Source: Methylococcaceae bacterium (lineage in GTDB: Bacteria; Pseudomonadota; Gammaproteobacteria; Methylococcales; Methylomonadaceae). From it: a stretch of DNA of 7,540 bases. A program made the translations under genes and the position numbers. Each line of letters opens with the position of its first letter. Position 1 is the first letter of the stretch. The DNA lies in contig PMDM01000398.1 of assembly GCA_003155565.1 (NCBI GenBank), forward strand, positions 1 to 7,540, read 5' to 3'. The notes under the pieces were generated by a model. That model had not been told where the DNA came from, did no database searches, and saw only the letters and a program-made list of their open reading frames with translations. Below, one piece after another: positions 1 to 6,724 of this stretch.

Positions 1-467
1 TCGTAAAAAATGTGGAAATGCTGAATGCTAGAGGTGATGTTACACAGCGAGACCCGAAGCATTTCGAGATCAATTACCGTTCTGTAAAGAACGCAAATAA
101 TGAATGGTTTCTGTCGGTAAATTTGTCGCTAGCGCCGGGTGATTCCGCAACCAGCATCCAGAAAATTAAAAGCCTATTGGAGACAAGGGCAAAAACACAG
201 CCGACCAATCAACCGAGTTGCGGGTCAGTCTTCAAAAATCCGGAAGGTGATTTTGCGGCTCGATTAATCGAAGCAACGAAATTGAAAGGTTATAGCATCG
301 GTGGTGCGTGTGTGTCAGAAAAACACGCAAATTTTATTGTTAACACAGGTACTGCAACTGCGACAGACATAGAAAACCTTATTAAATATGTGAGAAGGAA
401 AGTCCAATATATTCATGGTGTTGAGTTGCAAACGGAGGTTTGTATGATAGGCGAGGAAAAAGTGTGA
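1..467 (+). CDS. murB: UDP-N-acetylenolpyruvoylglucosamine reductase MurB, 3' part (5' end outside window)
   Basis: MurB is the cytoplasmic FAD enzyme that reduces UDP-GlcNAc-enolpyruvate to UDP-MurNAc with NADPH, the second committed step of peptidoglycan synthesis. The frame is open from the left edge (first full codon at 3), so only about the last 154 residues are present and the FAD-binding N-terminal domain is missing. What remains is the substrate-binding C-terminal domain: FEINYRSV (family pattern F.YR.S), GSVFKNP with the serine that protonates the intermediate (codon at 225), SEKHANFIVN, and a terminal GVELQTEV whose last Glu (codon at 435) matches the family's catalytic Glu. The spacing of these motifs looks like the shorter type II MurB rather than the longer E. 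coli type I. The usual Arg of the final EVR motif is Cys here. The stop overlaps the ddlB start (GTGA, 464-467), which implies translational coupling. Confidence 0.95.
   Translation, partial: VKNVEMLNARGDVTQRDPKHFEINYRSVKNANNEWFLSVNLSLAPGDSATSIQKIKSLLETRAKTQPTNQPSCGSVFKNPEGDFAARLIEATKLKGYSIGGACVSEKHANFIVNTGTATATDIENLIKYVRRKVQYIHGVELQTEVCMIGEEKV
453..456 (+). promoter_or_regulatory. Ribosome binding site that fixes the ddlB start
   Basis: GAGG lies 7 nt before the GTG at 464 and inside the murB 3' end. It favours the GTG at 464 over the in-frame TTG at 440, which would add eight residues with no family counterpart. Confidence 0.6.
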
Positions 468-1387
468 TAACAAAACCGGAAGAATTTGGACGTGTTGCCG
501 TATTGATGGGTGGATCTGCTGCGGAAAGGAAGGTCTCGCTAAAAAGTGGTGCGGCAGTCTTTGAAGCATTAAAAAACAAGGGAGTTGATGCCGTTGCTAT
601 TGATGTCACTGGCAGCCCCATTGACGCACTCACAGGTCAACGGATTGACCGGGTGTTCAACATCATTCATGGAAGAGGCGGCGAAGATGGTGTTTTGCAA
701 GCTGTGCTAGAAGTGATGGGGATTCCTTATACCGGCAGCGGCGTTATGGCTTCGGCGTTAAGTATGGACAAATTACGCACTAAATTATGTTGGTTGGGTG
801 ATGGCTTGGCTACACCCAAATGGTATCTGTTAAAAAGTGCCGATGATTTGGATGCTTGTATAGAAAAGCTGGGTTTTCCGGTCATTGTCAAGCCAGCAGA
901 GGAAGGTTCCAGTATCGGCATGAGCAAAGCCAATAACAGGGTTGAACTGGCGAAGGCACTCGGAGAGGCTGCTAAATACAGTTGTGACGTTTATGCAGAA
1001 TCCTGGGTAGTGGGCAAGGAATATACGGTTGGATTACTCGATGGTATAGCGTTGCCGATTATTCGCCTGGAAACACCGAATGCCTTTTATGACTACGAAG
1101 CCAAATACAATGCCACCACAACCCAATACCACTGTCCATGCGGATTAAGTGAAGATCAAGAACAAGCACTACAGCAGTTGGCAGTAAAAGCTGGTGAAGT
1201 AATCGGCGTGAAAGGTTGGGCAAGGGTGGATGTATTCATTGATAAGTCTGGACAACCTCAACTGATTGAAATTAACACCGTACCCGGTATGACTGACCAC
1301 AGTCTGGTACCGATGGCGGCTAAACAAGCGGGTATTGAATTTGATGAATTGGTTTGGCGAATCCTGGAAACCAGTTGTCGGGCGTGA
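464..1387 (+). CDS. ddlB: D-alanine--D-alanine ligase (DdlB)
   Basis: ATP-grasp ligase that joins two D-alanines into the dipeptide added to UDP-MurNAc-tripeptide, in the cytoplasm. From the GTG start it has 307 residues, against 306 for E. coli DdlB. Visible motifs in order are VLMGGSAAER (Glu21, binds the first D-Ala amino group), HGRGGEDG, PYTGSGVMASALSMDK, PVIVKP, EGSSIGMSK (the Ser149 region), YDYEAKY, GWARVDVF, and IEINTVPGMTDHSLVPMAA with the Mg-binding Glu and Asn. The last Tyr of YDYEAKY (Tyr215, equivalent to E. coli Tyr216) is kept, which marks a D-Ala-D-Ala enzyme rather than a D-lactate ligase of vancomycin-resistance type. It overlaps murB by 4 nt. Its TGA is followed after only GAC by the ftsQ ATG, so the three genes very probably share one transcript. 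Confidence 0.97.
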   Translation: MITKPEEFGRVAVLMGGSAAERKVSLKSGAAVFEALKNKGVDAVAIDVTGSPIDALTGQRIDRVFNIIHGRGGEDGVLQAVLEVMGIPYTGSGVMASALSMDKLRTKLCWLGDGLATPKWYLLKSADDLDACIEKLGFPVIVKPAEEGSSIGMSKANNRVELAKALGEAAKYSCDVYAESWVVGKEYTVGLLDGIALPIIRLETPNAFYDYEAKYNATTTQYHCPCGLSEDQEQALQQLAVKAGEVIGVKGWARVDVFIDKSGQPQLIEINTVPGMTDHSLVPMAAKQAGIEFDELVWRILETSCRA

Positions 1388-1390
1388 GAC

Positions 1391-2125
1391 ATGCAAATAG
1401 TAAAAACACTACTGGTCTTTGCGCTGTTGGCATTGGCGGTTTGGGGATTGCGGCAGCAAGTTGTTAGCGACAAGGTAGCTGAATCCTTGCCTATCCGTTA
1501 TGTGCGAACGGAAGGTGTTTTTCAGTACCTTAGTAAAGATGAAATAAAGGCAGCGCTGATGCCTTTGGTGACAGCCAGTATTTTCGATGCGGATATGCAA
1601 CTTATACATGAGACGGTTGCAAAGTTGGCTTGGGTAAAAAATGCAAGTGTTGAACGGGTTTGGCCGGATACGATTGATATAAAGGTACACGAACGTAAAG
1701 CCTTTGTGCGGTGGGGACAAAAAGGATTGCTGACTGAATATGGCGAATTGTTTACACCCAGTAATGTGGATCAATTTCAATCCTTGTTATTGGTAGAAGG
1801 CCCAAAACAGCAGGAAGCTAAGACATTAGAGATTATGAAGGGCGTAAACACAGCCCTGGAAGATCAAGCTTTGGAATTGGCGGAATTTAGCGTCAATGAC
1901 CGAGAAGCTTGGAAAATAAAATTAAAGACAGGTTTGGAAATATTATTGGGGCGGACGGGGCAATTAGAAAAATTACAGCGGTTTTTGGATACTTTCCCCG
2001 TTTTAGGGCAGGAGAAAGTCGCTGCTATGCAGGTAGTTGATTTGCGTTACCCCAATGGTTATGCGGTGTCATGGAAGCCCGATAGTGAACCGATAAACTG
2101 GGGAAAACCGCAAGTCCAGGAATAA
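1391..2125 (+). CDS. ftsQ: Cell division protein FtsQ
   Basis: Bitopic inner-membrane divisome protein that links the cytoplasmic Z-ring to the periplasmic machinery through FtsB and FtsL. The 244 residues comprise a single N-terminal membrane helix (about 5-20, rich in Leu, Ala and Val), a POTRA domain (about 34-103, from LPIRYVRTEG to DIKVHERKAF), then the beta domain. That domain ends in VVDLRYPNGYAVSW (about 215-228), the strand region that contacts FtsB in the family. Before the membrane helix there are only about four residues (MQIV), whereas E. coli FtsQ has a cytoplasmic tail of roughly 24. The start cannot move upstream because the ddlB TGA is in the same frame one codon earlier. No strong Shine-Dalgarno is visible (only GTGAG around 1384-1388), so coupling to ddlB translation is likely. 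The identification rests on domain layout, the conserved C-terminal strand and gene order. Confidence 0.93.
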   Translation: MQIVKTLLVFALLALAVWGLRQQVVSDKVAESLPIRYVRTEGVFQYLSKDEIKAALMPLVTASIFDADMQLIHETVAKLAWVKNASVERVWPDTIDIKVHERKAFVRWGQKGLLTEYGELFTPSNVDQFQSLLLVEGPKQQEAKTLEIMKGVNTALEDQALELAEFSVNDREAWKIKLKTGLEILLGRTGQLEKLQRFLDTFPVLGQEKVAAMQVVDLRYPNGYAVSWKPDSEPINWGKPQVQE

Positions 2126-2162
2126 TAGATTGTCAATATGCAGATGACACAGAGCGAATAAT

Positions 2163-3389
2163 ATGGCGAAGAAAACAGAACGTAATTTAATAGTTGGGCT
2201 AGACATAGGCACTTCCAAAGTTGCCGCTATCGTGGGTGAGCTATCCAGTGATGGTGTCCTAGAAGTCATAGGAATAGGCTCTACGGTTTCCCGTGGCCTG
2301 AAAAAAGGCGTGGTGGTCAACCTGGAATCGACTGTGCAATCTATTCAACGCGCTATTGAGGAAGCCGAATTAATGGCAGGATGCCAAATTAAATCGGTCT
2401 TTGCGGGCATAGCTGGTAGCCATATCCGCAGCCTCAATTCTCATGGCGTAGTGGCTATCAAGGATAAGGAGGTCACCCAGTACGATATTGACCGGGTGAT
2501 TGATTCCGCCCGTGCTGTGGCAGTTCCGGCAGACCAGAAGATTCTGCACATCCTGCCGCAGGAATTCATTATTGACCTTCAGGACGGCATCAAGGAGCCT
2601 ATCGGCATGTCGGGCATTCGTCTGGAGGCTAGGGTCCACATGGTGACCGGCAGCGTCAGTGCATCACAAAATATTATCAAATGTATCCGGCGCTGCGGCT
2701 TAGAAGTTGAAGACATTGTGCTGGAACAACTGGCTTCCTGTAATTCGGTGCTAACGGAAGATGAAAAAGAGCTGGGTGTCTGTTTAATCGACATCGGCGG
2801 CGGCACCACGGATATCGCAATTTTTGTCGAGGGTGCTATTAAGCATACTGCGGTGATTCCTATAGCTGGCGACCAGGTGACTAACGATATTGCCGTGGCT
2901 TTACGGACGCCTACCGTTAATGCTGAGGAAATCAAGCGCAAATACGCATGTGCGCTCACCCAATTAGCCAGTGTTGATGGGGTCATTGAAGTGGCCAGCA
3001 TAGGCGATCGGCCACCACGCAAAATTTCCACGCAAAATCTGGCCGAGATTATAGAGCCACGATACGAAGAACTCATGTTGCTGGTGCAGTCGGAACTAAG
3101 GCGTAGCGGGTATGAAGAATTGATTGCTGCCGGCATTGTGCTGACTGGTGGTAGTTCAAAGGTGATGGGGTTAATAGAATTAGCGGAAGAAATTTTCCAT
3201 ATGCCGGTGCGTATGGGTGTGCCACAAAATGTTAACGGATTGACAGAAGTGGTAAAAAATCCAATCCACTCTACTGGAGTCGGATTGTTAATGTATGGAA
3301 AGGAACATCAAGGTGGTAATAGGAGTGTTGATCCAGAGGATTTAGGGTTTTTTGCAAAAGTGAAAAGTTGGTTTCAGGGCAATTTTTAA
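2163..3389 (+). CDS. ftsA: Cell division protein FtsA, actin-like membrane tether of FtsZ
   Basis: Actin-fold ATPase that anchors FtsZ filaments to the inner membrane and recruits later divisome proteins. It has 408 residues, against 420 in E. coli. Residues 10-20 (IVGLDIGTSKV) form the phosphate-1 loop. About 84-164 is the family-specific 1C subdomain that replaces actin 1B. Residues 208-220 (LIDIGGGTTDIAI) are phosphate-2, and VLTGGSSKV around 326-334 is the adenosine-binding motif. The last residues (about 392-408, DLGFFAKVKSWFQGNF) form the amphipathic membrane-targeting helix, with hydrophobics Phe396, Phe397, Val400, Trp403 and Phe404 alternating with Lys. A modest AGAG at 2151-2154, 8 nt upstream, supports the ATG. 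It sits 37 nt after ftsQ and 31 nt before ftsZ. Confidence 0.98.
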   Translation: MAKKTERNLIVGLDIGTSKVAAIVGELSSDGVLEVIGIGSTVSRGLKKGVVVNLESTVQSIQRAIEEAELMAGCQIKSVFAGIAGSHIRSLNSHGVVAIKDKEVTQYDIDRVIDSARAVAVPADQKILHILPQEFIIDLQDGIKEPIGMSGIRLEARVHMVTGSVSASQNIIKCIRRCGLEVEDIVLEQLASCNSVLTEDEKELGVCLIDIGGGTTDIAIFVEGAIKHTAVIPIAGDQVTNDIAVALRTPTVNAEEIKRKYACALTQLASVDGVIEVASIGDRPPRKISTQNLAEIIEPRYEELMLLVQSELRRSGYEELIAAGIVLTGGSSKVMGLIELAEEIFHMPVRMGVPQNVNGLTEVVKNPIHSTGVGLLMYGKEHQGGNRSVDPEDLGFFAKVKSWFQGNF

Positions 3390-3420
3390 TCAATAACAAG
3401 TCTTACTAGAGGTAGTAATT

Positions 3421-4581
3421 ATGAAATACGAATTAATGGATATGTGTAGTGAAAATGCGGTAATCAAGGTTATCGGCGTTGGCGGCGGTGGCGGTAATGC
3501 AGTCAATCACATGGTTGATTGCCATATTGAAGGCGTTGAATTTATCTGTGCGAACACCGATGCACAGGCACTCAGAAAATTGAATACCAGTACGATTATT
3601 CAGTTGGGTGTTGAGCTGACCAAAGGTTTAGGTGCAGGAACAAACCCAGAGATTGGCAAACAAGCCGCAGTAGAAAACAAAGAGCGCATCAAGGAAGTCA
3701 TTACCGGCGCGGATATGGTGTTTTTAACTGCTGGTATGGGCGGTGGCACAGGCACTGGAGCCATTTCAGTGATTGCTGAAATTGCCAGGGAAATGGGCAT
3801 ATTGACAGTTGCTGTCGTGACCAAGCCTTTCTCATTTGAGGGTAAAAAGAAAATGGCTGTAGCTGAACAAGGCATTGCCGAGCTTGAAAAGTATGTTGAT
3901 TCAGTGATTACCATACCTAATGAGAAATTATTGCCAGTATTAGGAAAAAACGCCTCTTTGATGAATGCGTTTAAAGCGGCGAATGATGTATTACTGGATG
4001 CTGTTCAAGGTATTACTGACCTGATTGTCCACCCCGGCTTGATTAACGTAGATTTTGCCGATGTACGGACGGTCATGTCTGGTATGGGCGCTGCCATTAT
4101 GGGTACAGGTACAGCCAAAGGTGAAAACCGCGCGCGGGAAGCCGCAGAAAAAGCCATCGCTTGCCCCTTATTGGAAGACATCAATTTGCAAGGTGCGCGT
4201 GGTATTTTGGTGAATATTTCTGCCGCTGATATGGGCATTGCCGAGTTTAACGAAGTGGGTAGTATTGTCCACGAATTTGCATCAGAAGATGCTATCATTA
4301 AAATCGGGACAGCCGTTGATTCATCACTGGGCGATGAAATAAAAGTAACGGTTGTTGCTACTGGAATGGGCTTGCCACGGGCGCAAATCATCAGGACAAC
4401 AGATAGACTGATGCAAAAAGCAGCAGCCGGTGAAATTAATTATGGTGTGCTGGATAAGCCTACCGTCATGCGCCAAAACAGGCCTGAAACCAGGGAAACC
4501 CGGTTTGGTGCACAACCCAAGAAAGAGATGGATTTGGATTATTTGGACATTCCGGCCTTTTTAAGACGGCAAGCAGACTAG
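3421..4581 (+). CDS. ftsZ: Cell division protein FtsZ, tubulin-like GTPase
   Basis: Tubulin homologue that polymerises into the cytoplasmic Z-ring at midcell. It has 386 residues, against 383 in E. coli. The nucleotide-binding Gly-rich start is [15 protein letters not shown] (18-31). The tubulin signature GGGTGTGA is at 107-114, and the T7 loop NVDFAD is at 209-214, with Asp211 and Asp214 as the catalytic residues that complete the neighbouring subunit's GTPase site. The globular core ends near 318. A variable, charged linker rich in Arg, Lys and Gln follows, then the conserved tail [14 protein letters not shown] (373-386), which in the family binds FtsA, ZipA and MinC. AGAGG at 3408-3412, 8 nt before the ATG, is a good ribosome binding site and is stronger than those of ftsQ and ftsA, as expected for the most abundant divisome protein. 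All key residues are intact. Confidence 0.99.
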   Translation: MKYELMDMCSENAVIKVIGVGGGGGNAVNHMVDCHIEGVEFICANTDAQALRKLNTSTIIQLGVELTKGLGAGTNPEIGKQAAVENKERIKEVITGADMVFLTAGMGGGTGTGAISVIAEIAREMGILTVAVVTKPFSFEGKKKMAVAEQGIAELEKYVDSVITIPNEKLLPVLGKNASLMNAFKAANDVLLDAVQGITDLIVHPGLINVDFADVRTVMSGMGAAIMGTGTAKGENRAREAAEKAIACPLLEDINLQGARGILVNISAADMGIAEFNEVGSIVHEFASEDAIIKIGTAVDSSLGDEIKVTVVATGMGLPRAQIIRTTDRLMQKAAAGEINYGVLDKPTVMRQNRPETRETRFGAQPKKEMDLDYLDIPAFLRRQAD

Positions 4582-4596
4582 CAGTTTATGGTTTGC

Positions 4597-4627
4597 TTTA
4601 CCTCACTCTGGGGCTGAATGTGATAGT
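4597..4627 (+). promoter_or_regulatory. Possible lpxC promoter (weak)
   Basis: TGTGATAGT at 4619-4627 resembles an extended -10 element (TG-n-GATAGT). Upstream there is only a poor -35 candidate, TTTACC at 4597-4602, with a long 19-nt spacer. Transcription would start near 4634, giving a leader of about 27 nt before the ATG at 4661. In E. coli lpxC has its own promoter in addition to cluster read-through, so one is plausible here, but the match is weak. Confidence 0.3.
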
Positions 4628-4643
4628 ATTGCTTTCTGCCCCA
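4609..4643. repeat. Inverted repeat between ftsZ and lpxC
   Basis: TGGGGC (4609-4614) and GCCCCA (4638-4643) are perfect 6-bp complementary arms with a 23-nt loop. No T-run follows, so this does not look like an intrinsic terminator. It overlaps the possible lpxC promoter and may be a leader hairpin in read-through mRNA, a protein-binding site, or chance. Confidence 0.35.
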
Positions 4644-4660
4644 CTTACTTGGCTTACGAT

Positions 4661-5584
4661 ATGATTAAACAGCGAACCTTAAAAAATACGATTAGAGCTA
4701 CTGGTGTAGGCCTACATACTGGCGAAAAGGTGTATTTGACCTTACGTCCGGCAGAACCCAACACCGGAATCCGATTTCGTCGTGTGGATTTGGAATTTCC
4801 GGTCACTATTCAGGCAACGCCTGGAAATGTTGGCGAAACTGTACTCTCGACCACCTTGGTTTCTGGGAATATAAAAATTTCGACGATAGAGCACCTGCTT
4901 TCTGCTTTTGCGGGGCTGGGCATCGATAACGCAATTATTGATGTCAGCGCCGCCGAGGTTCCCATTATGGATGGGAGTGCTGGGCCTTTTGTGTTTTTGC
5001 TACAGTCGGCGGGCGTTGAAGAGCAGGATTGTCCTAAACAATATATTCGCATCAAACACAGTGTACGGGTCGAAGACGGTGATAAATGGGCAGCTTTTGA
5101 GCCGTTCGATGGCTTCAAGGTAACCTTCACTATAGATTTCGAGCACCCGGCTTTTGAAGATAAAGTCAAGACGGCGACGATGGATTTTTCATCGACTACG
5201 TTTGTAAAAGAAGTCAGCAGGGCCAGGACTTTCGGCTTTATGAAGGATATCGAGATGCTCAGGCAAAATAATCTCGCCCTGGGCGGTAGTCTCGACAATG
5301 CCATCGTGGTAGATGATAGTAAAATCCTCAATGAAGACGGCTTACGTTACGCTGACGAATTCGTTAAGCACAAGATTCTTGATGCTATTGGCGATCTTTA
5401 TCTTTTGGGACATAGCCTGATAGGCCAGTTTACGGGATATAAATCGGGCCATGGACTAAATAATAAGCTGCTTCGAACTTTATTGGCCGATACCGATGCT
5501 TGGGAAAAGATCACTTTTGACGATGAGGATGAAGCGCCGATTTCTTTTATGCCGTCTGCTGAATCACCTCGGTCAGCTGCTTAA
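4661..5584 (+). CDS. lpxC: UDP-3-O-acyl-N-acetylglucosamine deacetylase LpxC
   Basis: Zinc-dependent cytoplasmic deacetylase that removes the N-acetyl group from UDP-3-O-acyl-GlcNAc, the committed step of lipid A synthesis. It has 307 residues, against 305 in E. coli. The ATG at 4661 is chosen because it gives MIKQRTLK followed by ATGVGLHTG, the family N-terminus; the in-frame TTG at 4649 would add four unsupported residues. Active-site residues are present: STIEHLLSA with Glu77 (general base) and His78 (zinc), [12 protein letters not shown] with His237 and Asp241 (zinc) and Asp245, and YKSGHGLNN with His264 (catalytic acid). The C-terminus ([13 protein letters not shown]) lacks the LA-x5-AVLA pattern that FtsH recognises in E. 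coli LpxC. No clear Shine-Dalgarno precedes the start. It presumably closes the cluster transcript, converging on dciA. Confidence 0.98.
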   Translation: MIKQRTLKNTIRATGVGLHTGEKVYLTLRPAEPNTGIRFRRVDLEFPVTIQATPGNVGETVLSTTLVSGNIKISTIEHLLSAFAGLGIDNAIIDVSAAEVPIMDGSAGPFVFLLQSAGVEEQDCPKQYIRIKHSVRVEDGDKWAAFEPFDGFKVTFTIDFEHPAFEDKVKTATMDFSSTTFVKEVSRARTFGFMKDIEMLRQNNLALGGSLDNAIVVDDSKILNEDGLRYADEFVKHKILDAIGDLYLLGHSLIGQFTGYKSGHGLNNKLLRTLLADTDAWEKITFDDEDEAPISFMPSAESPRSAA

Positions 5585-5587
5585 GGA

Positions 5588-6067
5588 TTAGTTTTCCCTG
5601 CTGTGCAAACGTGCCAGGGTTGAGCTGAGCTTGCTCAGCGCTTGTTTAAGTTGCGGGTCTGTGACCATGAGGCTATGGTTTCGAATCTCATCGGCTACGG
5701 TTTGAGAAGGAATAACTGCAATGCGTTTTTTGCCAGTATTTGCAGTTTCCGGCACGTTAATGACCTTGACCTGTAATACGGATACAGGGTCTGAAGTAAC
5801 AGATTCAATAGCCGTAAGTATGGATGTACCATAAAAGCGTAATTGGGAAGCCCAGATGGCTGAATCCGTGTAAATAAGCAACTTTCTGTTATTAAACTTT
5901 TTGTCATTAAAAAGGCAATGCAAAGCATGACTAGCCAACTCTTTGGGTAAAACGGCTTTAATGCGTTCCAAGATAGCTAATTGCCGATTGATTTGCAGGC
6001 AAAGCAAAGCAATTGTTTTGTTTGGGTAAGATAAAACTGCTTTAAGTGGCTTTGTGTTTTGTGCCAT
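5588..6067 (-). CDS. dciA: DUF721/DciA-family protein, probable replicative helicase loader
   Basis: A 159-residue protein with the DUF721 pattern: an N-terminal helical region with Leu repeats (about 22-50), then NNRKLLIYTDSAIWASQLRFYG (about 59-80), where a beta strand leads into the conserved Ala-x-Trp-x-x-x-Leu-Arg segment. After that come a Leu/Ile/Val-rich stretch ending in VLQVKVINVPE and a basic, less ordered tail. DciA proteins bind the replicative helicase DnaB and help load it in bacteria that lack DnaC- or DnaI-type loaders. In gammaproteobacteria such as Pseudomonas this gene lies next to lpxC in the opposite direction, exactly as here, which supports the call as much as the sequence does. 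The ATG at 6067 has no obvious ribosome binding site. Its stop is 3 nt from that of lpxC. Helicase loading by this particular protein is inferred from the family. Confidence 0.82.
   Translation of the reverse strand: MAQNTKPLKAVLSYPNKTIALLCLQINRQLAILERIKAVLPKELASHALHCLFNDKKFNNRKLLIYTDSAIWASQLRFYGTSILTAIESVTSDPVSVLQVKVINVPETANTGKKRIAVIPSQTVADEIRNHSLMVTDPQLKQALSKLSSTLARLHSREN
5624..5639. repeat. Short perfect hairpin at the lpxC/dciA convergence
   Basis: GCTGAGC (5624-5630) and GCTCAGC (5633-5639) are exact complements separated by TT, so a 6-bp stem with a 4-nt loop can form. It lies in the dciA 3' coding end and 40 nt beyond the lpxC stop. The following GCTTGTTT is only a weak U-tract, so a role in ending lpxC transcription is possible but unproven. 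Confidence 0.35.
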
Positions 6068-6272
6068 GTTGTTCGAAGTGAGTTATTGCTTGTATTGGGC
6101 ATCATAGCCGAATTTGCCAAGAGCATATCGACTATGTTGGCAGTATACCTCCCGTCCTGTCTTAATATCTGGCTACATCGGGTTTATCATCAAGCGTTAG
6201 GGTTGTATAGAAGTTCCTCCTGATCTTATTCAATAATTACAAATCAACGAATATTGTTTACCTAACAAGTCA

Positions 6273-6301
6273 TTGACACAGTATCCACATCCCTATACAA
6301 T
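6273..6301 (+). promoter_or_regulatory. Sigma70 promoter of the cold-shock gene
   Basis: A consensus -35 TTGACA (6273-6278) is followed after exactly 17 nt by TACAAT (6296-6301), a 5/6 match to the -10 consensus. AT-rich sequence upstream (about 6225-6265) could add UP-element activity. It is the best promoter-like sequence in the window. Transcription would start near 6308. Confidence 0.75.
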
Positions 6302-6307
6302 CCCACT

Positions 6308-6447
6308 AGCTTGAAATTGATTTACCGCTATGCTTATCTCTACGAAGTTTTTCTGTATTACTCGTCCTGTTTGTCATTAAGTGATTTTCAAATTTCCCAG
6401 CGCCATCAGCCTAACGGCTTTAATTACTCTATACAAAAGGAACATAC
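6308..6447 (+). promoter_or_regulatory. Long 5' leader of the cold-shock gene
   Basis: With a start near 6308 the untranslated leader is about 140 nt, close in size to the long leader of E. coli cspA, which acts as a temperature-sensitive RNA switch. Visible structure is modest: TTGAAA (6311-6316) can pair with TTTCAA (6386-6391), and AGCC (6408-6411) with GGCT (6416-6419) around a TAAC loop. The mRNA then carries AAAGGAA (6436-6442) 6-7 nt before the ATG. I do not see an E. coli-type cold box. Thermoregulation is inferred from gene family and leader length only. Confidence 0.5.
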
Positions 6448-6648
6448 ATGACAACTGGTACAGTTAAATGGTTTAACGCAGAAAAAGGTTTTGGTTTTAT
6501 TCAACAAGAAAGTGGCCCGGACGTTTTCGTCCATTACCGCAACATCAGCGGTGGTGGTTTTAAATCTCTGGATGAAGGCCAAAAAGTGAACTTTACTATC
6601 ACACAAGGCCAAAAAGGCCCACAGGCAGAAGAAGTCACTCTCGCCTAG
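6448..6648 (+). CDS. Cold-shock domain protein (CspA family)
   Basis: A 66-residue single-domain OB-fold protein that binds single-stranded RNA and DNA. Csp proteins act as RNA chaperones that melt mRNA structure or, in some paralogues, regulate growth or stress responses. The sequence opens with [17 protein letters not shown], containing RNP1 (KGFGFI, 13-18) and the stacking aromatics Trp8, Phe9, Phe15 and Phe17. RNP2 is VFVHY (26-30), with Tyr where many homologues have Phe. It ends in [10 protein letters not shown], the normal family end, so it is complete. A good ribosome binding site (AAAGGAA, 6436-6442) precedes the ATG. It has its own promoter, leader and terminator, so it is monocistronic. 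Which csp paralogue it is, and whether cold truly induces it, cannot be read from the sequence. Confidence 0.96.
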   Translation: MTTGTVKWFNAEKGFGFIQQESGPDVFVHYRNISGGGFKSLDEGQKVNFTITQGQKGPQAEEVTLA

Positions 6649-6661
6649 CTAAAGATCAAAT

Positions 6662-6706
6662 AGCCATAGCCCAATCACACTGAAGTGAAGGGGCTGTGGC
6701 TTTTTT
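6662..6706 (+). terminator. Intrinsic terminator of the cold-shock gene
   Basis: AGCCATAGCCC (6662-6672) pairs with GGGCTGTGGCT (6691-6701) as an 11-bp stem with one central U-G wobble. The loop contains a further TCAC/GTGA pairing (6675-6678 with 6685-6688). The stem runs into six T (6701-6706). On the - strand the wobble becomes a C-A mismatch and the tail is poorer in T, so the terminator works best for the + strand, although it could also stop the DUF3465 transcript. Confidence 0.9.
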
Positions 6707-6724
6707 ATTGCCAAAAATTCTCCG

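Larger units (their letters stand above)
6068..6447. other. Intergenic region between dciA (-) and the cold-shock gene (+)
   Basis: This 380-bp divergent spacer has no credible ORF on either strand. Its right half carries the cold-shock gene promoter and long leader. The left half should contain the dciA promoter. TATGAT (6102-6107 region, - strand) and TATACT (near 6145, - strand) could be -10 boxes, but neither has a good -35 partner, so I do not call one. AGGAGG on the - strand near 6215 has no start codon at a usable distance. The stretch just upstream of 6273 is AT-rich and could act as an UP element. Confidence 0.5.

Noticed and set aside
440..463. Upstream TTG start for ddlB
   Set aside because: It would add eight residues (MYDRRGKS) absent from the family, and the GAGG-spaced GTG at 464 overlapping the murB stop is a better fit.
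1409..1780. 123-codon - strand frame inside ftsQ
   Set aside because: Antisense to the membrane and POTRA parts of FtsQ; no start signal and no family similarity that I recognise.
2138..2161. Seven-codon leader ORF (MQMTQSE) just before ftsA
   Set aside because: It has no ribosome binding site and is too short to separate from chance; its stop simply falls near the ftsA start.
2579..3136. 185-codon open frame on the - strand inside ftsA
   Set aside because: It lies wholly antisense to an unmistakable FtsA, is Ser/Thr/Pro-rich in the manner of a shadow frame, and shows no family motif or ribosome binding site.
4649..4660. Upstream TTG start for lpxC
   Set aside because: The ATG at 4661 gives the exact family N-terminus MIKQRTLK.
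4810..5331. 173-codon open frame on the - strand inside lpxC
   Set aside because: Antisense shadow of conserved LpxC codons; composition is low-complexity Ser/Leu and no recognisable domain is present.
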